Origin: Candidatus Poribacteria bacterium
GTDB taxonomy: Bacteria; Poribacteria; WGA-4E; PCPOR2b
Assembly: GCA_027296925.1 (NCBI GenBank)
Contig: JAPUIP010000170.1
Span: forward strand, 1 to 19,008
Reading direction: 5' to 3'
DNA: 19,008 nt
The notes beneath the pieces are model-generated. The model did no database searches. It was not told where the DNA came from and saw only the letters and a list, made by a program, of their open reading frames with translations. Shown here piece by piece: positions 1 through 5,759 of the stretch. Numbering within the stretch: the stretch's first letter is position 1; each line of letters starts with the position of its first letter. The translations under genes were made by a program, and so were the position numbers.

Positions 1-285
1 AATCGTTGAGTTGAGCAAACGGTCGTAAATCAAACCGGCAACTCGTTCCGGTGGATTGGCGGCATTTCGTAGGAATAGCACGTTTGATTGACCGTTGAAA
101 CTCGTACTATCGCTGAGATTCCAACTTTTCCCAACTACTGAATATATACCTGCTCAATGTCAGGATACGACAATACATCATATCTTATACGATTTGGAGT
201 TACAGATGCGACCATTTCATCCCGTCTAAATGGCAGAAAATCTCCTAAAGTTTGGAACTGGCAGGAGGAAGAATAGTCGCATTTC
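1..285 (-). pseudogene. Possible decayed coding remnant at the left edge
   Basis: Two overlapping minus-strand frames read like protein although neither is a full gene. One is open from about 153 to the window edge and ends in LRNAANPPERVAGLIYDRLL. The other, in a different frame from about 285 to 143, contains RRDEMVASVTPNRIRYDVLS and stops at a TAG near 143. Where they meet, the composition looks like one gene broken by a frameshift. No start codon with a ribosome binding site is visible, and I do not recognise the family. It could equally be chance open frame. Positions 286-484 show nothing I can call except a short direct repeat (listed separately). Confidence 0.25.
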
Positions 286-412
286 TAGCTACAAACAGTA
301 TTAGGCAACACAAGCCCAATAGATCGTCGAACGCATTATTGTTCAAAGTCCAATTCCTTTCGGAAACGCCCAAATTATCGCATGATTCCGCCATGTGCAC
401 AATCGGGTGAAG

Positions 413-447
413 TCCCTATTTCCCGACCTATGAACTCCCTATTTCCC
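413..447. repeat. 12-bp direct repeat, 23-bp period
   Basis: TCCCTATTTCCC occurs at 413-424 and again at 436-447, separated by 11 bases. The pair lies just downstream of the stop codon of the minus-strand gene that ends at 485. The centre-to-centre distance of about two helical turns would suit a protein binding site, but no function can be shown from the sequence. Confidence 0.4.
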
Positions 448-484
448 ATTTTTTTGGATCGGACACGAGAATCGGAAATCTTCG

Positions 485-1078
485 TCAGTGGAAAATCCGC
501 GGATCGATTAGATCAAAAATCCGCTGCATCTCCTCTTGAGTCATCCGTCCGAGGGGTTGTACCAATTGGATGCGCCCAGATTGATGAATCAGCACAACAG
601 TGGACATTTTGAAGCGCATTCCATATTGTCTGGAGACTTTGCCCGTCCAGTCCAATAGGATGCTCGGCGGGGGTGGCTCCGCTTCGTCGCCCCGAAGCTC
701 TGCCTTAATTTTGCCTTTGAGGAATAATTTGGCAAAGAAAGGAACGCCCGATCCATTGGCAATGGGGAGAACACGCAGGTCGTTGGCGTACCGGTCAAGG
801 AATATCTGAAACCAATTTCCTCCTTGATCGACGCTATCCTTATCGAAACCCACGAGCAACACATTTTCTCCGCGAAATTGATGCAGTCGAAATTCGGTGT
901 CGTACTGATCTTTGAGGGTGAAATCCACTGCCATAGTGCCGGGCTCAGGAACAACGAGTGTTGGGGGACCACATGCCAGGAACGCGGATAGAGAAAACCA
1001 AATCCATCCGCGCGATGTATGGAGGGAGCGCAAAAAGTGAAACATAAAGAGAGAGACGCAATGCGTAATTTGCCCCAT
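485..1078 (-). CDS. Thioredoxin-fold (AhpC/TSA-like) lipoprotein candidate lacking redox cysteines
   Basis: The protein has 197 residues from the ATG at 1078. A longer frame to 1159 exists, but GAGGAG lies 9 nt upstream of 1078, which decides the start. Residues 1-35 form a basic and hydrophobic export signal ending LSAFLAC, a near-lipobox with Cys35. A redoxin-like domain follows: PGTMAVDFTLKDQYDTEFRL is the usual opening strand and helix, then NVLLVGFDKDS, where active redoxins carry their catalytic cysteine, and later the strand/cis-Pro region PSILLDWTGKVSRQYGM. Apart from Cys7 and Cys35 in the signal region there is no cysteine, so a thiol peroxidase or disulfide reductase role is unlikely. 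It may be a structural or binding redoxin-like protein of the envelope. It sits 96 nt after the CoxE-like gene on the same strand. The start codon and part of the ribosome binding site lie in a perfect hairpin (see 1049-1090). Confidence 0.75.
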   Translation of the reverse strand: MGQITHCVSLFMFHFLRSLHTSRGWIWFSLSAFLACGPPTLVVPEPGTMAVDFTLKDQYDTEFRLHQFRGENVLLVGFDKDSVDQGGNWFQIFLDRYANDLRVLPIANGSGVPFFAKLFLKGKIKAELRGDEAEPPPPSILLDWTGKVSRQYGMRFKMSTVVLIHQSGRIQLVQPLGRMTQEEMQRIFDLIDPRIFH

Positions 1079-1090
1079 TGCGTCTCTCTC
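1049..1090 (-). promoter_or_regulatory. 15-bp perfect inverted repeat over the translation start
   Basis: GAGAGAGACGCAATG at 1049-1063 is exactly complementary to CATTGCGTCTCTCTC at 1076-1090, with a 12-nt loop. In the minus-strand transcript the 5' arm holds the second half of the GAGGAG ribosome binding site and the ATG at 1078-1076; the 3' arm lies inside codons 6-10. Folding would mask translation initiation. A second reading is a terminator or attenuator after the CoxE-like gene that ends at 1175: the stem is followed by TTTATGTTT, only a weak U-tract. The repeat is directly visible; its role is inferred. Confidence 0.6.
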
Positions 1091-1174
1091 CTCGTTGACA
1101 GATTTTTGACCGAGGCGGGCCTCGATTGCACTGCGACTGTGCTGTACTGACAACATCAAGATGCCCTCATTTCT

Positions 1175-2329
1175 TTAATCCGACCATAGCGGCGTCAACA
1201 CCTTTGTCAGTTGAACAAGGCTCTCCAGATTGTGAGCCGGCAAGAAATAGTCAACGTACGGCAAAGCTGTACGTATGCCTCGACAGATCGGCTGATACCC
1301 ATCGGCGCCAAGCAATGGATTGAGCCAAATCAATTTGTACGCATGGTGGTGCAGCACTTCCATCGCCCCGCGCAGGATTTCCGGCTCTCCTCGATCCCAG
1401 CCGTCGCTGATCAAGATGACAACAGATCTGTACGCCGAGAATGCTCGCCCAAACTCACGGTTAAAGGCAGTGATGCTCTCGCCAATTCTCGTTCCCCCCG
1501 ACCAGTCGGGCACAACCTGGGCAACTTCACGGAGCCCTTCTTCGATTCCCTTCCGGCGGAGCAGACCGGTAATGTTCGTCAGACGAGTGCTGAAAACCGC
1601 GATTTCGATATCCTTCATCGTCTGCTGCATGCCGTAAATAAACTGAATCAGAAATCGAGAATAGCAGTCCATCGATCCACTTACATCACAGAGCAAGAGA
1701 ATCTTGTTCTTCTTGACCTTGCGCCGTTTCCGGATCAATTTCAGTGGTTCCCCACCGTAAGCGATATTCTCACGCCAGCTTCGGCGAAAATCGATGGTCT
1801 TGCCTCTGGGGCTGATCTTCCTTCGATGGCTGAGTTTTGTCGCAAGCAATGGGGCAAGCCGAGCGATAATCCGACTCGCCTTGTCGAGATCTTCCGCCGT
1901 AAAGTGGCTGAAATCCTTTTGGGTTAAGACATCATCGGGACTATAGGCGATGGTGTCTTCCGCATCGTCATCTTCATCGCTATCGATCTTTCCCCATTTG
2001 TCCAGATCGAAGTCTTGATCTTCGGCATTGAGTGATTTCTGGACGGACACCAATTCATCTTCATCAGCGTCCAATCCTAACTCCTGAATGTCCGGGCGGG
2101 GATACTTCCAGAACCAACTGAAAGCCTTATCAAATATCGCCCGCTCTGATTCATTGGCGATCAGGTTCATTTTAGCAATCTGATAAAAATCCTCCTGTCG
2201 TCCGATATCGATCCACTCCAGACTCCGGCAGAAACTGATTTGATTCGTCGTCGTAACATTCACATCCATCTGCTTGAGCAAACGGCAGAAAGCGGTAATT
2301 TCTCCCAAGAGAGATTGTTGGTGGGTCAT
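1175..2329 (-). CDS. CoxE-like protein with von Willebrand factor A domain
   Basis: The 384-residue protein starts at ATG 2329 with AGGA 7 nt upstream. Residues 1-80 are helical, residues 86-132 are very acidic and residues 167-208 very basic (up to KRRKVKKNK). A VWA domain follows. Its metal-ion site is complete: DVSGSM at 215-220, Thr280 in SGGTRIG and Asp309 in ISDGWD. This arrangement matches the CoxE/YehP-type VWA family, whose members usually act with a MoxR-type AAA+ ATPase in protein or cofactor maturation. No MoxR gene is in the window. No signal peptide is seen, so it is probably cytoplasmic. An extended -10 promoter lies about 185 nt upstream. Family assignment is firm; the substrate is unknown. 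Confidence 0.87.
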   Translation of the reverse strand: MTHQQSLLGEITAFCRLLKQMDVNVTTTNQISFCRSLEWIDIGRQEDFYQIAKMNLIANESERAIFDKAFSWFWKYPRPDIQELGLDADEDELVSVQKSLNAEDQDFDLDKWGKIDSDEDDDAEDTIAYSPDDVLTQKDFSHFTAEDLDKASRIIARLAPLLATKLSHRRKISPRGKTIDFRRSWRENIAYGGEPLKLIRKRRKVKKNKILLLCDVSGSMDCYSRFLIQFIYGMQQTMKDIEIAVFSTRLTNITGLLRRKGIEEGLREVAQVVPDWSGGTRIGESITAFNREFGRAFSAYRSVVILISDGWDRGEPEILRGAMEVLHHHAYKLIWLNPLLGADGYQPICRGIRTALPYVDYFLPAHNLESLVQLTKVLTPLWSD

Positions 2330-2514
2330 AGGTCAATCCTGAGGCGGTCAAAAGGTTATCGGAAACAGACTTCTTGCACTTTAATCGTTTCCGTATTTTC
2401 CGGGAAAACTGTCATCACCCGGCATGACAATTAGCAACTTGTGGCATTGCGTCCACGGCAAACGCAAGATGAATCACGCGACTCGAAGCCGAATGACATC
2501 TGCATGTGTGAATC

Positions 2515-2523
2515 ATTATACCA
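2515..2523 (-). promoter_or_regulatory. Extended -10 promoter for the CoxE-like gene
   Basis: On the minus strand TGGTATAAT reads as an extended -10 element (TGn-TATAAT). No convincing -35 box is seen, which is typical for extended -10 promoters. Transcription would start near 2508, leaving an untranslated leader of about 180 nt before the ATG at 2329. One arm of a 12-bp inverted repeat overlaps this promoter. Confidence 0.5.
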
Positions 2524-2657
2524 TTTCTGTTTGAAAACAGAGTAGTCTGTCGCGGCCCACCGATGTGTGCGCGTTGGCAGATGCTCGCATTCCGTGTAGC
2601 GGGACACGTGGATCTGCACCGATAAGATGATGCGGCATTCTCACTCAGAAATGGTAT
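2518..2657. repeat. 12-bp inverted repeat enclosing a structured 140-bp segment
   Basis: ATACCATTTCTG (2518-2529) and CAGAAATGGTAT (2646-2657) are exact inverted copies. Between them lie a tight hairpin TCTGTTT-GA-AAACAGA next to the left arm, and nested pairs GCAGAT/ATCTGC and CGTGT/ACACG around 2578-2618. The whole gap 2330-2754 has no gene I can support. The repeat could be two operator copies, one over the CoxE-like promoter, or the ends of a small non-autonomous element; no target-site duplication is clear. Confidence 0.4.
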
Positions 2658-2686
2658 GAGGTAGGCGAGGAAGGCGTTTATTGGCC

Positions 2687-2719
2687 AAAAAAATAGGCTG
2701 AGACGATAATATCTCAGCC
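2687..2719 (-). terminator. Rho-independent terminator after the dienelactone hydrolase gene
   Basis: GGCTGAGA (2696-2703) pairs perfectly with TCTCAGCC (2712-2719) around an 8-nt loop. On the minus strand the stem is followed by TA and then a run of seven T (2693-2687). It lies 35 nt past the stop codon at 2755, as expected for an intrinsic terminator. Confidence 0.85.
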
Positions 2720-2754
2720 CATTCCTTTCATTGTTGAGACAATCCAGATTCCAA

Positions 2755-3588
2755 TTAATCGTTATCTTTTGTTTCGCCCAACGTCGTCGGCAACTTTCCT
2801 TGTGGCGAGACGGGTGTCAGGGCGTTCTGCCCCGCAAGTCGATTTAAGAATCGTGTCCACGCCGCATCAAAAGAAGCCTGTTGAACTTCGCTGGGGTTTT
2901 CTGCTTCTGCGACACTTCTCAAGAAAGCGTGACCCACGCCCGGATAGGTTTCAATCTCATAAGTTACCTTTGCGGCTGCGGTTGCTTCCTGGGTCGCCGG
3001 TATCGTCGCATTGATCCGCGCATCATTCTCTGCGTAGAAACCGTAGACCGGCACCATGATTCGTGCAATATCTTCCGCAGGAGGACCGCTCCCGTAGAAA
3101 ACATACGCAGCAGCCAGCGAATCCTCGTTCGTTGCGAAACGGAATGATTGACTGCCGCCCCAGCAGAACCCCGAAACGCTGACCTGCGCCACGGATGGTA
3201 GAGCATGGAGATACTTCGTGACTGCTTTGAGGTCACTGGTAATCTGGTCCGCGTCCAGACTGTTGATGGCTGTTCGCGCAGCATCGCTGGATGCAAAGCT
3301 CTCGGTGGCGCCGCCATTGGGGCCTTCGCCGGAAAGCAAATCCGGTGCGACGGCGACATACCCATTTTCTGCTAACCGTTCGGCAACGGATTTGACCCAG
3401 TCTGTTAGGCCCCGATTCTCATGGATGACAATGACGCCGACGGTGGGTGTGTCGGATTCTGGCACCGCCAGGTGTGCAGTGACGATGCGCCCGGTTTCAG
3501 TGGTAATCTCTACCGATTCTGCCGCGCCGGGCTGACTGATTACGGTGAATAGTCCGCAGAGGAGCGGAATGACGATGCGTCTTCTCAA
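2755..3588 (-). CDS. Secreted dienelactone hydrolase family protein
   Basis: This 277-residue alpha/beta hydrolase starts at a TTG codon (3588); GGAGG lies 6 nt upstream and no ATG competes. Residues 1-23 are a Sec signal peptide (RRR, hydrophobic core, cleavage near GAAES). The dienelactone hydrolase (DLH) family triad is visible: nucleophile Cys142 in GFCWGG, Asp189 in YAENDAR and His220 in PGVGHAF. Glu57 in VIHENRGL matches the conserved acidic residue near the active site. Family members hydrolyse lactone or ester bonds. The export signal places this one in the periplasm or outside, so carbon scavenging or detoxification is a reasonable guess, but the substrate is not known. It stands alone, with its own terminator at 2687-2719 and 160 nt between it and the beta-propeller gene. 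Confidence 0.92.
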   Translation of the reverse strand: MRRRIVIPLLCGLFTVISQPGAAESVEITTETGRIVTAHLAVPESDTPTVGVIVIHENRGLTDWVKSVAERLAENGYVAVAPDLLSGEGPNGGATESFASSDAARTAINSLDADQITSDLKAVTKYLHALPSVAQVSVSGFCWGGSQSFRFATNEDSLAAAYVFYGSGPPAEDIARIMVPVYGFYAENDARINATIPATQEATAAAKVTYEIETYPGVGHAFLRSVAEAENPSEVQQASFDAAWTRFLNRLAGQNALTPVSPQGKLPTTLGETKDND

Positions 3589-3748
3589 GTTGAACCTCCT
3601 TGAATTGAAGTTTCAGGTTTTAGGTTATCTTCTCTGAAATGAGACGTATCATCCCACGCTGAGGATGAATGACAAGCAGCGAAAATCGCGATTTTTCGCT
3701 TCGCCAAACAGCTTGAATTTTCTAGTGGTCCTCGAACCCGTTTCAAAG

Positions 3749-5005
3749 CTAGCCCTCCCCACTCAGGTCTAAACAGACCAATTCATCCAGGTTTCTCAAG
3801 TACAATCTGCCAGCCGACAGTGTTGGAACGGTCCAACACCGGCCACTGAGCACCTGAGTTTGTGCAATTTCAATATATCCCGTGTGAGTTGCTTCGACGA
3901 GTGCGAGATTTCCACTTTCGCCCAGTACGATGAGGTGACCGTCAGCGTAGATGGCCGTGCCTTGACCGAACCCGCGCGTCTTCCACTGTTCCGCACCGGT
4001 GTCCGCATCAATGCACTTGAAGATTGTGTTGTCGAAACCGTAAAGGTAGCCATTATAACCCACGGATGTCGAAAAACGGTTCTTCAACACACGGTCTCGC
4101 CACACTTCTTCGATACGCATTTCTTCCGCTGTCCATCGAATCTGAACAACAGCCCCTTCGTCTCGCGAAGAAATAAAGACTTTATCCGGTGGAATAAAAA
4201 CCGGAGTCACTGAATTCTGATCACGTCTTCCTGGTTCCCATCGATATCTCCAGTTCACATGACCGTCCTTAGGCGAAAGCGAGACGAGCGCATCCCCTGT
4301 GAGAAAGATGGCTTGCCGAATGTCATTGACTGTGATGACAATCGGTGACGAATAGCCAGATGGATAAGCCTCCGTGTTCCAAATGAGCTTACCGCTGGCT
4401 TTGTCGAAAGCAACAAGCGATTTACCATCGGCACCACCAACCTCGACAAGAAGCAGGTTTTCTTCGACAAGCGGTGAAGTGGAGAACCCGTGTTGAGGGA
4501 TTGCGCTACCGAATGCTTCCGTGAAATCATGGTCCCACAATTGCTTGCCAGTATTTGCATCCAGGGCAACCAGCCTACCATAGGCGCTAAGCACATAGAC
4601 CTTATCGTCATCAACGGTTGGTGTTGAACGGGGACCGTCACCGCCTTGACGGTTTTCATAACGGTAATCGGAGAGATACCGCCAAATCTCTTTACCTGTG
4701 CTTGCATCGAGACAGACGACAATCTCATCCTCACCTCTGACGTACATCGTATAAGCCCGACCGTTGGAAATAGAAATGCCGGAAAATCCCTCACCGAGCG
4801 GAATACGCCAAAGCTCTTTGGGACCGTCAGTGGGCCAATCCTTCAGGATTTCTGTTTCATGCGAGATGCCGTCCCGATTGGGACCGCGCCATTGATGCCA
4901 TTCGGTGCTTGCTGATTCACGGGGTTCCGCATTCGCGGTGACACCCCACACGCAAAGGAGTGCGTAGACGATAACCATTCCAGCCAATGAATTTTTGCCT
5001 CTCAT
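3749..5005 (-). CDS. Secreted PQQ-like beta-propeller repeat protein
   Basis: The 418-residue protein has a Sec signal peptide (residues 1-26, cleavage after TANA). The ATG at 5005 follows AAGG at a normal spacing. After WHQWRGPNRDG, a motif common in secreted propeller proteins of this kind, come repeats of the type xLDAxTGKxxW: CLDASTGKEIW at 98-108, ALDANTGKQLW at 147-157, AFDKASGKLIW at 199-209, SLSPKDGHVNW at 242-252 and CIDADTGAEQW near 331-341. These are the beta-propeller blades of PQQ-enzyme and BamB-like proteins. The catalytic residues of PQQ dehydrogenases are not evident, so a structural or scaffolding role in the envelope is more likely than an enzyme. It lies 122 nt downstream of the ECF sigma gene on the same strand and could be in the same transcript or under that sigma factor (inference). 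Confidence 0.88.
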   Translation of the reverse strand: MRGKNSLAGMVIVYALLCVWGVTANAEPRESASTEWHQWRGPNRDGISHETEILKDWPTDGPKELWRIPLGEGFSGISISNGRAYTMYVRGEDEIVVCLDASTGKEIWRYLSDYRYENRQGGDGPRSTPTVDDDKVYVLSAYGRLVALDANTGKQLWDHDFTEAFGSAIPQHGFSTSPLVEENLLLVEVGGADGKSLVAFDKASGKLIWNTEAYPSGYSSPIVITVNDIRQAIFLTGDALVSLSPKDGHVNWRYRWEPGRRDQNSVTPVFIPPDKVFISSRDEGAVVQIRWTAEEMRIEEVWRDRVLKNRFSTSVGYNGYLYGFDNTIFKCIDADTGAEQWKTRGFGQGTAIYADGHLIVLGESGNLALVEATHTGYIEIAQTQVLSGRCWTVPTLSAGRLYLRNLDELVCLDLSGEG

Positions 5006-5058
5006 ATCTGCACCTTTTATTTTTTGTTTGTGTGATCGAAAAAATTGACGTTTAACCC

Positions 5059-5109
5059 TTAGGTAACTCCCAAAAACGGATTATCATACGACGAAAACCT
5101 ATCGCCCAT
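5059..5109 (-). CDS. Possible 16-residue micro-ORF with strong ribosome binding site
   Basis: Eighteen nt after the sigma factor stop codon, GGAGG is followed 6 nt later by an ATG (5109) and the short frame MGDRFSSYDNPFLGVT, ending in TAA at 5059. The spacing is ideal. It may be a leader peptide ahead of the beta-propeller gene (start 5005), a tiny protein, or chance. There is no homology I can recognise. Confidence 0.3.
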   Translation of the reverse strand: MGDRFSSYDNPFLGVT

Positions 5110-5127
5110 CTGCTACCTCCGATTTTC

Positions 5128-5751
5128 TCAATCTTCATTAGCCTCGCAGCGCAGATAAGGGCGGAGCTCATGTTGCAACCGCTCCCGCGCAAAGAAGAGA
5201 TGCGATTTTATCGTGCCGGTTTTCCGCCCCAGCTTATGTGCAATTGCTTTGAGCGACAGTCCCTCGTGATAGCGTAGGATAAAGGTCTCACGCTGCATTG
5301 GCGTTAGTCGCGCCATCGCTTGCCGAATTTGAAGCAGCAATTCTTCATTTTCTGCAACTTTTGATGGCCGTGGAAAATGGGCGTTTGCCATGTAGCTCAC
5401 GAGTACATCATCGGGTTCCAGCGCATCGACCACGACGCTCTGTTTTTCGCGTCGGCGATTGAAATCGATGCAAAGGTTGACGGTGATGCGGTAAAGCCAT
5501 GTATAGAACTGAGATGCCCGCATGAACTGGCATAGCCCTTGGTAAGCTTTGAAAAACGCATCTTGCGTGAGATCGAGCGCATCCTCAGGGTTTTTGACAT
5601 AGCGGCACACCAATCGATAAATGGGTTCTTGGTGGCGAATCATCAACGTGTCAAAAGCTGATTTGTCACCACGCTGAAATCGCTTGATGAGTTGTGCATC
5701 ATCGGGTTCTGTTTGAACCCATTGCGGCAATGTCTTCTGATCTGTGTCCAT
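5128..5751 (-). CDS. ECF-type RNA polymerase sigma factor
   Basis: This 207-residue sigma-70 family factor of the extracytoplasmic function (group 4) type contains only regions 2 and 4. Region 2 spans about 33-101, with DALDLTQDAFFKAYQGL (core-binding helix 2.2) and FYTWLYRITVNLCIDFNRRR (regions 2.3-2.4, -10 recognition). Region 4 spans about 139-192, with LTPMQRETFILRYHEGLSLK and the helix-turn-helix IAHKLGRKTGTIKSHLFFAR (-35 recognition). Its ATG lies 8 nt after the gspD stop codon, with only a weak AGAG ribosome binding site, so it is probably translated by coupling to gspD. No anti-sigma gene follows: the next items are a micro-ORF and a beta-propeller gene. Linking an ECF factor to a secretin gene suggests regulation by envelope or secretion status; its regulon is unknown. 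Confidence 0.93.
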   Translation of the reverse strand: MDTDQKTLPQWVQTEPDDAQLIKRFQRGDKSAFDTLMIRHQEPIYRLVCRYVKNPEDALDLTQDAFFKAYQGLCQFMRASQFYTWLYRITVNLCIDFNRRREKQSVVVDALEPDDVLVSYMANAHFPRPSKVAENEELLLQIRQAMARLTPMQRETFILRYHEGLSLKAIAHKLGRKTGTIKSHLFFARERLQHELRPYLRCEANED

Positions 5752-5759
5752 GTTCTGCT

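Noticed and set aside
496..505. Palindrome ATCCGCGGAT near the end of the thioredoxin-like gene
   Set aside because: It lies within codons and is short; no second copy or flanking T-run suggests a function.
2431..2619. 62-codon minus-strand open frame with many Cys and His
   Set aside because: The start is a GTG without a ribosome binding site, and the frame runs over the promoter and the structured repeat segment.
3678..3700. Near-palindrome AGCGAAAA...TTTTTCGCT as a terminator for the beta-propeller gene
   Set aside because: The stem has a one-base bulge and no T-run on either side, so function is not supported.
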